DNA of 15,616 nucleotides from a bacterium. Lineage in GTDB: Bacteria; Patescibacteriota; Patescibacteriia; 2-12-FULL-60-25. The position numbers were made by a program, and so were the translations under genes. Positions 1-7,278 of this stretch are shown piece by piece. The stretch covers positions 1 through 15,616 of the forward strand of contig JAGVIJ010000116.1 in assembly GCA_020056125.1 (NCBI GenBank), written 5' to 3'. How positions within the stretch are numbered: the stretch's first letter is position 1; the number at the start of each line of letters is the position of its first letter. Below the pieces are notes generated by a model. It was not told where the DNA came from. It did no database searches and saw only the letters and a list, made by a program, of their open reading frames with translations.

Positions 1-123
1 ATTTTCCAACTCCCACTCATGCTTTATCGCTGTTTTCCTTCTCTGCACTTCATGTTCCACGGGTTGCGTAGTGTGCAGATGAGGCTCTCTTTTATGGAGA
101 AATTGTTCACCGGGGGATTTCAT
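1..123 (-). CDS. Partial small hypothetical protein (N-terminus only, runs off the window)
   Basis: An open frame starts with ATG at 123 and stays open to the window edge, giving 41 residues that begin MKSPGEQFLHKREPHLHTTQ. The sequence is charged and hydrophilic, rich in His, Glu, Lys and Arg, with no signal peptide or membrane segment in the visible part. It lies 13 bases downstream of the stop of the decarboxylase-like gene on the same strand, so it is probably cotranscribed with it. There is no clear Shine-Dalgarno sequence. I do not recognise a family with confidence and assign no function. The call rests on the open frame, the tight spacing and the protein-like composition. Confidence 0.5.
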   Translation of the reverse strand, partial: MKSPGEQFLHKREPHLHTTQPVEHEVQRRKTAIKHEWELEN

Positions 124-136
124 AGTTTATTCTCAA

Positions 137-1156
137 CTAACTGGTCTTAAATTCCAACAACCCCTTATGCGCCATGGTGTAATCAATAATTTTCTTCAAA
201 CCATCGTCCAAACCCACGAGCGGCAACCAACCCAACTTATCTTTGCATTTAGCTAAATCCGGCAAACCCAGGGGCGTCATGAAGAGTAAAGAAGGTTTGA
301 ATACGATGCGCGATTTGGAACCGGTCATCTGAATAATCCTCTGCGCCACATCCACGATTTTTGTGTCCGCGTCGCTCCCGAAATTTACAGCGCCGATGCC
401 TTTGGGCGCGGCCATGAGTTTAACCAAACCATCCACCAAATCGCTCACATACAGCAACGAGGTGGAAAAAGTTTCGTCTCCGTAAATATCCAAATCCTTT
501 CCATCCAGCGCGCTCACAATGAAGTCCGGCAACATCTGGCCGTCAAACAATGCCATGCGCGGACCATAGGTGCGGAAGATGCGCGCGATCCTCACATCCA
601 CATTGTGTACGTCTTGGTAAGTCACACAACATGATTCGGCAAAACGCTTGCCCTCGTCATAACAGGCGCGCGGCGAGAGCAAATTCACACTCCCAAACTC
701 GTCTTCTTTAAAAGCATGGCCATCCGCCGCCCGCTCGCCATACACCGTACAGGTTGAAGCCTGCACCACGCGCGCTTGATACTTGACCGCCAGATCCAAA
801 ACATTTTTCATGCCCATGGAGTTGGCATACAAAGTCTGCATGCGATACTGCTCGAATTTTTTGGGACTGGTCGGGCAAGCCAAGTGATAAATCTCTTGAA
901 TGCCTTGAAACTTTAACTTGAAACGCGCCAACTCCGGGAAAGCTTCGGGATCAAACGGCGTGTTGATGTCATGCCGGATAAATTCAAAATCCAGATTTTT
1001 TAACAACAAATCAATATTGGCTTCTTGCGACGTGACAAAATTATCCAAACAGATTACGCGCGCGGTTTTTAAAAGTTCATCGCACAAATGCGAACCGATA
1101 AAACCTGCGCCGCCGGTGACCAAAATATTTTTCTTATCGAATTGAGCTTCGGACAT
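137..1156 (-). CDS. NAD-dependent SDR epimerase/dehydratase, UDP-glucuronate decarboxylase-like
   Basis: This is an extended short-chain dehydrogenase of 339 residues, a normal family length. The NAD-binding GGAGFIG motif is at residues 15-21. The catalytic Tyr and Lys lie in YDEGKR (166-171), a signature shared with UDP-glucuronate decarboxylase (UDP-xylose synthase, UXS). YHLACPTSPKK (90-100) and ARIFRTYGPRM also match that family. UXS turns UDP-glucuronate into UDP-xylose in the cytosol. Several positions differ from UXS as I remember it: the Glu of STSEVYG is Thr (STCTVYG, 134-140), the Asn of RIFNTYGPR is Arg, and the Arg of the QTR motif before YVSD is replaced by Ser/Thr. The substrate or product may therefore differ. 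It follows the GtrA-like gene by 30 bases. Start ATG at 1156 has no Shine-Dalgarno. Confidence 0.85.
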   Translation of the reverse strand: MSEAQFDKKNILVTGGAGFIGSHLCDELLKTARVICLDNFVTSQEANIDLLLKNLDFEFIRHDINTPFDPEAFPELARFKLKFQGIQEIYHLACPTSPKKFEQYRMQTLYANSMGMKNVLDLAVKYQARVVQASTCTVYGERAADGHAFKEDEFGSVNLLSPRACYDEGKRFAESCCVTYQDVHNVDVRIARIFRTYGPRMALFDGQMLPDFIVSALDGKDLDIYGDETFSTSLLYVSDLVDGLVKLMAAPKGIGAVNFGSDADTKIVDVAQRIIQMTGSKSRIVFKPSLLFMTPLGLPDLAKCKDKLGWLPLVGLDDGLKKIIDYTMAHKGLLEFKTS

Positions 1157-1186
1157 AAAATTAAAGATGAAATTATTAGCGATGTT

Positions 1187-1666
1187 TTAAAGAGTTGAGT
1201 CCGGCACCGGATGGCAATGCCCCTCGGATGGAGTGCCGCGAAAGGTATAGTAGCGATGGCCCAAAAAAGTGAACACGGCCACGACAAACGGGATGACTGC
1301 CAGCACCAAAAAGTCATAAACATGCCAGACGCTATGTCCCAAATAAAACAATCCGGCATCCATTAAACTGGCGGCTACCACCACTAGCACATAACGCACA
1401 GCCGAACCCTTGGTTGATTTTTGATGCTTAAAAGTCCACAACCGATGCAGGGAATAGTTGTAAATCATGGCTATGCCCAAGGCCAACACATTTTGGACGG
1501 AGCGCGAACCAGAGGTCCATAAAATTCTGGAAATTACGGCGTAACATCCGATTTTGAATAAAGCCGAACTGCCACCCACCAGGCCAAAACGAAAAATCGT
1601 CCAAAACTCCTTGCGCAGTGCAGTAATTACTTTCCCAATAAAACCCGACCGTTGGTTATCTGGCAT
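1187..1666 (-). CDS. GtrA-like small membrane protein
   Basis: The 159-residue protein matches the GtrA/DPMS family. These four-helix membrane proteins are thought to help move lipid-linked sugars across, or present them at, the inner membrane during polysaccharide or glycosylation pathways. The typical opening FWTIFRFGLVGGSSALFKIG is present, followed by hydrophobic segments and the loop NYSLHRLWTFK, which matches the conserved N-x-x-x-x-x-x-x-F region of GtrA. A final helix is followed by HRYYTF. An in-frame TTG at 1708 would add 14 residues. I prefer ATG at 1666 because AGGA lies at a usable distance upstream and a promoter-like pair falls between the two starts. It is divergent from the wbaP-like gene and lies upstream of the decarboxylase-like gene, fitting a surface-glycan role. 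Confidence 0.8.
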   Translation of the reverse strand: MPDNQRSGFIGKVITALRKEFWTIFRFGLVGGSSALFKIGCYAVISRILWTSGSRSVQNVLALGIAMIYNYSLHRLWTFKHQKSTKGSAVRYVLVVVAASLMDAGLFYLGHSVWHVYDFLVLAVIPFVVAVFTFLGHRYYTFRGTPSEGHCHPVPDSTL

Positions 1667-1679
1667 ATTAAGTCCTAAG

Positions 1680-1708
1680 ATTCTATCGCATATTCCAGCT
1701 CTACACAA
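1680..1708 (-). promoter_or_regulatory. Candidate sigma-70-like promoter for the gtrA-like gene
   Basis: On the minus strand TTGTGT (1703-1708) and TAGAAT (1680-1685) are separated by 17 bases. The -10 box matches the consensus at five of six positions and the -35 at three, including the TTG core. Transcription would begin just ahead of ATG 1666, leaving a very short leader. The pair lies in the divergent region between the gtrA-like and wbaP-like genes. Confidence 0.33.
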
Positions 1709-1736
1709 ACTTTATATTTTGTGCCAGTATACCACT

Positions 1737-3110
1737 ATGGACTTGCTCGGTATGAAACTCAAAAGAATCTTTCTGGTCATCGGGGACCTGATAATTTTTC
1801 AGCTCGCCCTGGCGCTCACTCTTTGGCTGCGCTATGGCGACATTGATCGCATCACCTGGGATCTGCACTTTCTGCCCTTCAGCGTGCTTAGCCTGCTCTG
1901 GCTCATCGGTTCGTACGTGACCGGCCTATATGATTTAAGCGCGCTCAAAAACGGCATCAAATTTTTCAGATTATTTTTGGAGGGCATGATCGCCAACCTG
2001 GCTATCGCTCTGGCTTATTTTTATCTTATTCCAATTTTTAATATTGCGCCGCGCACCAACCTCTTTTTATATTTCGCCATTGTCTTACTGCTCGGCTATA
2101 TTTGGCGCTTGGCTTACAATCGATTTTTAAATCACCGCTTGTTCAAAAACAAAGTTCTCTTTGTGGGACCGGGTACCGATGCCATGCGCATCTATAATTT
2201 ATTGCAAAAACCCGGCTATGGATTTGAGCTATCCGCGGTGGTGGAGACCGTACCGGGCGCGCGTTTTGCCGAAGACACAATCTCTTGGCACATGTCCACT
2301 GATTCCATTCGCGATATTCTGAATCGCCAACACGTGCACACGATTCTTTTGGGCCACAAACCCGACGAAGTGCCCGGATTAAAAGACGCGCTCTACCAAA
2401 CGCTTTTCACCTCCACCACCCTGCTCGACCAAGCTACGTTTGAAGAAGCCATGACCGGCTGCATGCCTTTGGAGTATGTGTCGCAAACCTGGTTTTTGGA
2501 GCATCTGCGCGAAAACGACAAAACTTGGTACGAGAGTTTTAAGCGACTGACCGACCTTGTTTTGGCTATTCCCATCGGCTTGGTCACGTTGGTGCTGTAT
2601 CCGCTGATTGCTTTGACTATTAAATTTTCCACTCCGGGTCCGGTGTTATATTCTCAAATCCGCATCGGAAAAATGGGCCAGTCGTTTAGGATTTGGAAAT
2701 TCCGCTCCATGATCCAAGACGCGGAAGCTGATGGGCGGCCGCAATTCGCATCTCCGGACGATCATCGCATCACGCCCGTGGGAAAATTTCTACGCGTCAC
2801 GCGCCTGGATGAACTGCCGCAAATTTGGAACGTGTTGCGCGGCGATATGTCGCTCATCGGTCCGCGCCCCGAGCGCCCGGAATTCGTGGAAGAACTCACG
2901 CGCCAAATGTCATTTTACGCTTTGCGTCATCTGGCACGACCGGGTTTAACGGGCTGGGCCCAAGTAAAATTTCCCTATGCCGGAACTTTTGCGGATAATC
3001 TGACCAAACTTCAATTCGATTTATATTATATAAAACATCGATCGTTTTTGATCGATGTGGCCATTCTACTCAAAACCGTGGGGATTGTATTGCGCCGCCA
3101 AGGAACTTAA
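1737..3110 (+). CDS. Polyprenyl glycosylphosphotransferase (WbaP/EpsE-type initiating enzyme)
   Basis: This 457-residue membrane enzyme moves a sugar-1-phosphate from a UDP-sugar onto undecaprenyl phosphate, the first step of a lipid-linked glycan. Four membrane helices fall near residues 8-30, 44-64, 78-100 and 106-124. A CoA_binding_3-like Rossmann domain follows, with KNKVLFVGPG at 137-146. The catalytic Bac_transf domain starts with the membrane-entering helix KRLTDLVLAIP (269-279). It continues with GPVLYSQIRIGKMG (301-314), KFRSM (321-325), RLDELPQIWNVLRGDMS (356-372, holding the Asp-Glu pair 358-359), GPRPERPEF (375-383) and RPGLTGWAQV (401-410). The frame is open back to 1554, but that part overlaps the gtrA-like gene in antisense. 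ATG 1737 starts at the first membrane helix; ATG 1752 is an alternative. No clear Shine-Dalgarno is visible. The exact sugar cannot be read from sequence. Confidence 0.93.
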   Translation: MDLLGMKLKRIFLVIGDLIIFQLALALTLWLRYGDIDRITWDLHFLPFSVLSLLWLIGSYVTGLYDLSALKNGIKFFRLFLEGMIANLAIALAYFYLIPIFNIAPRTNLFLYFAIVLLLGYIWRLAYNRFLNHRLFKNKVLFVGPGTDAMRIYNLLQKPGYGFELSAVVETVPGARFAEDTISWHMSTDSIRDILNRQHVHTILLGHKPDEVPGLKDALYQTLFTSTTLLDQATFEEAMTGCMPLEYVSQTWFLEHLRENDKTWYESFKRLTDLVLAIPIGLVTLVLYPLIALTIKFSTPGPVLYSQIRIGKMGQSFRIWKFRSMIQDAEADGRPQFASPDDHRITPVGKFLRVTRLDELPQIWNVLRGDMSLIGPRPERPEFVEELTRQMSFYALRHLARPGLTGWAQVKFPYAGTFADNLTKLQFDLYYIKHRSFLIDVAILLKTVGIVLRRQGT

Positions 3111-3112
3111 AA

Positions 3113-3173
3113 TTCGAATGTCGAATTTCGAATAAAACAAGAAAAGTCAAACATTCCATCTTCGACATTCGAA
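3113..3173. repeat. TTCGAA-rich inverted repeat in convergent intergenic region
   Basis: TTCGAATGTCGAA at 3113-3125 and its exact reverse complement TTCGACATTCGAA at 3161-3173 form a perfect 13-bp inverted repeat around 35 bases. Related copies surround it: GTCGAATTTCGAAT directly after the left arm, and ATTCGAAATT at 3167-3176 and again at 3181-3190. It sits between two convergent genes and could form a hairpin usable from both sides, but no T-run follows. Repeats of this kind look like small dispersed intergenic elements. Confidence 0.7.
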
Positions 3174-3189
3174 ATTCCAAATTCGAAAT

Positions 3190-3822
3190 TTATGGTTTGC
3201 GCGCCAGAAAAAAATAACCCGATACTTGCTTGCCGGATGATTTTCGCCATCCATCCAACCACCGGCCGAAAAATTTAACGCCCTTGGCGCCTAATCCGCC
3301 GGGCAATAAATGGCCCAGAGTTTCGATGGGGCCGCGCACTGCGGCAAAACGAAAATCTATAAACTTTTCGCACAAACTCCGAATGCCATCCTCGGTATAA
3401 CGAAAATAATCCCCATAATAACCGCGCATGGCGTGATACGGATAAAGAAAAGGCACGTAGACAAAAAGCAATCCGCCCGGTTTTAACACTCTGAACATTT
3501 CGCTCATAGCATCCCACGGTCGCGGCACATGTTCCAAAACCGCTAAACAAACAATCGCATCCCAACTCGCATCAGCCAACGGTATGGCCATGATATCTCC
3601 CACAATATTCGGATGATAAGTATCCACCTGATCCATCACTTGATAATCCACTTGCGTCAACAAAGGTTTGATCCAAGCCCTGCCCGGATCTTCCTGATTG
3701 CCGCGCGCCGAATCGATGCGCAAACCCGCGCCCACATCCAGCACCTTGGTATTGGGACGCAAAACTTCTTTAACCGCTTGGTTAAAAAACATTTCCCAGT
3801 TGGTTTGTTTTTTTGCAGACAT
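3190..3822 (-). CDS. Class I SAM-dependent methyltransferase (Methyltransf_11-like)
   Basis: The 210-residue protein has the class I methyltransferase fold. Motif I is VLDVGAGLRID (27-37), followed by the acidic strand end in YQVMDQVD, then the GDIMAIPLADASWDAIVCLAVLEHV stretch and the post-core RVLKPGGLLFVYVPF (111-125). The later segment YHAMRGYYGDYFRYTEDGIRSL recurs in methyltransferases near sugar-modification genes. The methyl acceptor is not evident; a sugar or lipid-linked glycan is an inference from location. It begins five bases after the stop of the oxidoreductase beta-subunit gene, with no Shine-Dalgarno, and is probably the last gene of the operon starting at 8117. Its stop codon lies inside a copy of the ATTCGAAATT repeat. 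Confidence 0.83.
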   Translation of the reverse strand: MSAKKQTNWEMFFNQAVKEVLRPNTKVLDVGAGLRIDSARGNQEDPGRAWIKPLLTQVDYQVMDQVDTYHPNIVGDIMAIPLADASWDAIVCLAVLEHVPRPWDAMSEMFRVLKPGGLLFVYVPFLYPYHAMRGYYGDYFRYTEDGIRSLCEKFIDFRFAAVRGPIETLGHLLPGGLGAKGVKFFGRWLDGWRKSSGKQVSGYFFLARKP

Positions 3823-3827
3823 AATAA

Positions 3828-4592
3828 TTATTTAGGCTCAAGAAAAAGAATGCCGGTGGGGATCTTTTCTTCGACGCGCAATGCCGCATCCAAGGCCATC
3901 ATCCTATTTTGCACCGGATGCGCTGTTTTTTGCAAATCCACTACACGATCTTGATAATACGGATATCCGAAATTTTTATTGTACTTCACGCACGGTTGAA
4001 GAATATCAATATAAGCCAAGCCGTCAAAATTAATGGCTTGCTTCATCAGATCAGCCAGTTGATCCGCATCACCCGCATAACCGCGCGCCACAAAGCGACA
4101 ACCCGTAGTTATAGCTAAGGCCAACGGATTAAGCGGATCGTAAAGCAAACCGCGCGGCGTGGATGGTGTCATCTGACCCTTCTTGGCTGTGGGCGAGGCC
4201 TGCCCTTTGGTCAAACCATAAACGCCGTTATTGCCAACCAATAAAGTAATATTTACATCATTTCGGATGGCGTGAATAAAATGCCCCAAGCCGATGCCAT
4301 AAGTATCGCCATCGCCCGCCACGACTATGACGTGGAGTTTGGGATTAGCCAGTTTAACGCCCATGGCTGTTGGTATGGCTCTGCCATGCAACGCGATCAA
4401 ACTGTAAGTGTCCATCCAATATGGAAGGTTGGCGCCGCAACCAATGCCGCCCACAATTACCACAGATGCCGGATCAATTTGTAAATCACACAAAGCTTGG
4501 CGCAAGGCAACCAAGGTGGCGTAATTACCACAACCCGGACACCAGTTAGGCTTCCGTTGATCTCTGAAATAGTCATTAGGCAACCACGACAT
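3828..4592 (-). CDS. korB: 2-oxoacid:ferredoxin oxidoreductase, beta subunit (TPP-binding)
   Basis: The 254-residue protein is the catalytic thiamine-diphosphate subunit of a 2-oxoacid:ferredoxin oxidoreductase, which oxidatively decarboxylates a 2-oxoacid to acyl-CoA and reduces ferredoxin. NWCPGCGN holds Cys18 and Cys21, and Cys52 (GGIGC) and Cys201 (LQPC) complete a set spaced as the [4Fe-4S] ligands of archaeal OFOR, so the cluster appears intact. The TPP motif is GDGD (93-96) through NN (121-122), followed by YGLTKGQASPT. It starts three bases after the alpha-subunit stop. Whether the substrate is 2-oxoglutarate, pyruvate or a branched-chain oxoacid cannot be decided from sequence alone. 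No separate delta (ferredoxin-like) subunit is encoded nearby, as expected for the two-subunit KorAB type. Confidence 0.92.
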   Translation of the reverse strand: MSWLPNDYFRDQRKPNWCPGCGNYATLVALRQALCDLQIDPASVVIVGGIGCGANLPYWMDTYSLIALHGRAIPTAMGVKLANPKLHVIVVAGDGDTYGIGLGHFIHAIRNDVNITLLVGNNGVYGLTKGQASPTAKKGQMTPSTPRGLLYDPLNPLALAITTGCRFVARGYAGDADQLADLMKQAINFDGLAYIDILQPCVKYNKNFGYPYYQDRVVDLQKTAHPVQNRMMALDAALRVEEKIPTGILFLEPK

Positions 4593-4595
4593 AAA

Positions 4596-6317
4596 TTATT
4601 TGACCATTGATTTTACCTGTTCGCTGATCTCTTCCGGCGCAAAAGGCCGGCCGGAAAAATCTAAGATCTTATCTTTGATTTCCAAACCGGTTTTTTCTCG
4701 CAATAAACCTCCCAGCTGGCCGGAAAAATTTCCTTCCACCAAGATCGGATGCTTGAGGCCTGAAACAACTTGTTGAAGATTCAGCGGCATGGGATTCAAA
4801 TATTTAATCTGCAAAATGTTCGCCCGGATACCCTCCTGCTCCAAAATCTTCAGCGCCTCATGAGCCGGACCATAAGTCGAACCCCAACAAATCAATGTGA
4901 CCCCCGCATCTGGCGAACCGTCTAAATGCACGGACGGAAGTTGGCTCTGGCAGGTAGCTATTTTTCTCATCCTTTTTTCATTCATGGCGCTCACCTCTTC
5001 CGGCCTTTCCATAAAAAATCCATCTTCACCATGTTCATAAGAAGCCTGTATGTGTCGCCCATCAGCCTGTCCGGGCAGATAGCGCGGCGATATTCCATCC
5101 GCCTCAAGTTTGTAGCGTTTGTATTCGCCGACCGCTGGCAAATCAGCCGCCAACTTTCCACGCCGAATGGACAACGTCCGATCATCCGGTTCCTTCAGGT
5201 TCATCCAACTTTCTCCCAAATATTTGTCCAGCAACACAGTTACCGGACATTGGTATTGGTCAGCTAGATTGAATGCCTCGAACGTAAGATCAAATGCTTC
5301 TTGAATGGTGCCGGGCGCTAAAACGATGTGCGGGAAATCACCCTGGCCCGCATGTAAAACTTGCCGCAGATCGCCTTGGCCGGTTCGCGTGGGCAAACCG
5401 GTTGATGGACCGGGCCGCTGAACTTCTAAAATAACCACTGGAATTTCGGCCATGCCGGCAAACCCCACAGCCTCGGTCATCAGTGCATAACCGCCGCCTG
5501 AAGTTGCGGTCATGGCTCGGGCTCCGGCATATCCCGCTCCGATGGCCATGTTGATCGCGGCCAACTCATCTTCAACATGATGAACTGACATACCTGACTC
5601 CGACGCATGCTCGGCCAAATAATGCAGTACGCTGGTGCTGGGCGTCATGGGATAAGCGGAAAAAAATTTACATCCGGCTTTAATCGCGCCCAACGCGGCC
5701 ATGGTATTCCCGGATACCATCAATTTTTGATCGCCGGTCGCGCTGTAAAGTTTAAACGGCCGGCAATTGAAAAACATTTTTTCCGCATACTCGTATCCAG
5801 CTTGCAATGCTTCCAAATTTATTTTCACCACATCTTCGCCTTTGCGTTTAAATCGCGCGGCCACAACTTTTTGCGCCAAAAATAAATCCGCCTGCAAAAG
5901 ATTTACCGCCACGCCGATGGCCACCACATTTTTTAAAACCTCGCCGCCGCCCTTGGACTTGACCAGCTCCTTGAGCGGAGTTGGCAAATATATGATTCCG
6001 CTGACCGGCGTCATCAATTGATCCGCCGCTTCATGGATCACCAAGCCGCCGGGCTTAAGCCGCTTGATATCTTCAAACAACGTCTCCTGATCCAGCGCAA
6101 TCACTAAATCCAACTTCGAACTATGACCGAGAACCATCTCACTACCGACATTCACCTGATAAAAATTATGGTATCCCTTAATAACATTGTGCAATTCGCT
6201 ATTTAAAAAAAAATTCCAGCCGCTTTCCACCGCCAGTCCGGCCAGCATCTGAGCGGTTACATCCACGCCCTCTCCGGCCTTGCCGCCGATCAGTATGTTA
6301 AATCCTATTTTTATCAT
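4596..6317 (-). CDS. korA: 2-oxoacid:ferredoxin oxidoreductase, fused gamma-alpha subunit
   Basis: This 573-residue subunit pairs with the downstream beta subunit. The gamma domain (about 1-185) starts with GGKAGEGV (11-18) and contains the family SELHNVIKGYHNFYQVNVG region. The alpha domain (about 200-375) contains SAYPMTPSTSVLHYL (220-234; most relatives have YPITPST), the ATSGGGYALM loop, and VQRPGPSTGLPTRTGQGDL (299-317), which is typical of KorA-type enzymes. A C-terminal domain (about 470-573) contains the LICWGSTYGP and LVEGNFSGQLGGLLR segments. The length is that expected for a gamma-alpha fusion. It lies seven bases after the epimerase stop and three bases before korB. Its place between sugar-nucleotide genes and a methyltransferase is unusual for a central-metabolism enzyme. 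Confidence 0.92.
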   Translation of the reverse strand: MIKIGFNILIGGKAGEGVDVTAQMLAGLAVESGWNFFLNSELHNVIKGYHNFYQVNVGSEMVLGHSSKLDLVIALDQETLFEDIKRLKPGGLVIHEAADQLMTPVSGIIYLPTPLKELVKSKGGGEVLKNVVAIGVAVNLLQADLFLAQKVVAARFKRKGEDVVKINLEALQAGYEYAEKMFFNCRPFKLYSATGDQKLMVSGNTMAALGAIKAGCKFFSAYPMTPSTSVLHYLAEHASESGMSVHHVEDELAAINMAIGAGYAGARAMTATSGGGYALMTEAVGFAGMAEIPVVILEVQRPGPSTGLPTRTGQGDLRQVLHAGQGDFPHIVLAPGTIQEAFDLTFEAFNLADQYQCPVTVLLDKYLGESWMNLKEPDDRTLSIRRGKLAADLPAVGEYKRYKLEADGISPRYLPGQADGRHIQASYEHGEDGFFMERPEEVSAMNEKRMRKIATCQSQLPSVHLDGSPDAGVTLICWGSTYGPAHEALKILEQEGIRANILQIKYLNPMPLNLQQVVSGLKHPILVEGNFSGQLGGLLREKTGLEIKDKILDFSGRPFAPEEISEQVKSMVK

Positions 6318-6324
6318 GTCTCAA

Positions 6325-7242
6325 TCACGCCTGCGGTTCGATGCCTTGCGAGCGCAAATGATCACGCAAACCTTGATCAAACGGAATGCGCGGCTCCCAG
6401 CCAATGAGCTCTTTGGTCAAAGAAATATCAGCGTGCGAATGACGGCCTTCGGCCGGACGCGCCGGATGATAAATGGTTGGTCCACCGATTTTGCGCGCAA
6501 TCTCACTGACTGAACGCGGATCGCTGGCGCCCACATTTAAAACTTCGCCCTTACCCACCTTGGGCGAAACCATGGCCAGCATATTAGCGGCCACTACATC
6601 GTATACATGGGTGAAGTCGCGCGTCTGCCCTCCGTCGCCATGGATGGTCAATGGCTCACCGGCTTTTTTCTGACGGACGAAAATGGAAATCACGGTTACA
6701 TACGCGCCCTCGTCAGCCATACGCGGACCATACACATTAAAATAGCGCAACGACACGGTCTCTAATCCGTACAAGCGCGCAAAATGCTCGGCGTTCAATT
6801 CCCCGATGTATTTGTGCAAACCATACGGGTTGAGCGGTTTGGCCGGCATATCCGGTCGATGAGGCAATTCCGGTTGATTGCCATAAGCTGAAGATGAGGC
6901 CGAATAAACCAAGCGTTTGACCTTGGCATCGCGCGCCGCCACCAGCACATTCAGCGTACCAAAAACATTGGCTTGTGCCGACTCTATCGGATGCTCAATG
7001 GAATATGGAATGCGCGGCAGTGCGCCAAAATGAAATACACCATCCATACCCTCAAAGGCCGGACGGATTGATTCTAAATTTGTGAAATCCAATTCATAAA
7101 ATTCTGCGCCCGGCGGAATATTTTCGCGCTTGCCGGTCGAAAGATTATCCAAAATTCTTACTTGGTGCCCGGCCTTAAGCAAAGCATCGGCTGCATTACT
7201 GCCGATGAATCCCGCTCCGCCAGTCACAAGATATTTTGACAT
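6325..7242 (-). CDS. NAD-dependent NDP-sugar epimerase (UDP-glucose / UDP-GlcNAc 4-epimerase-like)
   Basis: An extended SDR of 305 residues. TGGAGFIG at 7-14 binds NAD, LDNLSTG (31-37) is the usual cofactor loop, SASSSAYG (114-121) supplies the catalytic Ser, and YGLHK (140-144) the Tyr and Lys. LRYFNVYGPRM and GDGGQTRDFTHVYDVV are typical of GalE/WbpP-type 4-epimerases. The probable reaction inverts C4 of a UDP-hexose or UDP-N-acetylhexosamine. GALPRIPYSIEHP (73-85) resembles the WbpP-like subgroup more than GalE proper, but the substrate is unsettled. It lies 23 bases after the UDP-sugar dehydrogenase gene and seven before korA, so it is part of the same operon. Its start is ATG at 7242 with no good Shine-Dalgarno. 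Confidence 0.87.
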   Translation of the reverse strand: MSKYLVTGGAGFIGSNAADALLKAGHQVRILDNLSTGKRENIPPGAEFYELDFTNLESIRPAFEGMDGVFHFGALPRIPYSIEHPIESAQANVFGTLNVLVAARDAKVKRLVYSASSSAYGNQPELPHRPDMPAKPLNPYGLHKYIGELNAEHFARLYGLETVSLRYFNVYGPRMADEGAYVTVISIFVRQKKAGEPLTIHGDGGQTRDFTHVYDVVAANMLAMVSPKVGKGEVLNVGASDPRSVSEIARKIGGPTIYHPARPAEGRHSHADISLTKELIGWEPRIPFDQGLRDHLRSQGIEPQA

Positions 7243-7250
7243 ATTGAATA

Positions 7251-7278
7251 ACTACTCACTACCCACTACAAACTCCCC
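7251..7278. repeat. Imperfect heptad tandem repeat over the end of the UDP-sugar dehydrogenase gene
   Basis: Four consecutive 7-base units read ACTACTC, ACTACCC, ACTACAA and ACTCCCC on the plus strand. The third unit contains the TAG stop of the dehydrogenase gene (7266-7268), and the fourth lies in its last codons. The array fills most of the spacer before the epimerase start. Confidence 0.55.

Noticed and set aside
1667..1708. TTG start adding 14 residues to the gtrA-like protein
   Set aside because: It lacks a ribosome-binding site, falls at the proposed -35 box, and adds no family-like sequence.
1554..1736. Upstream in-frame extension of the wbaP-like gene
   Set aside because: The frame is open to 1554, but this part is antisense to the gtrA-like coding sequence, has no helix or family match, and ATG 1737 sits right before the first membrane segment.
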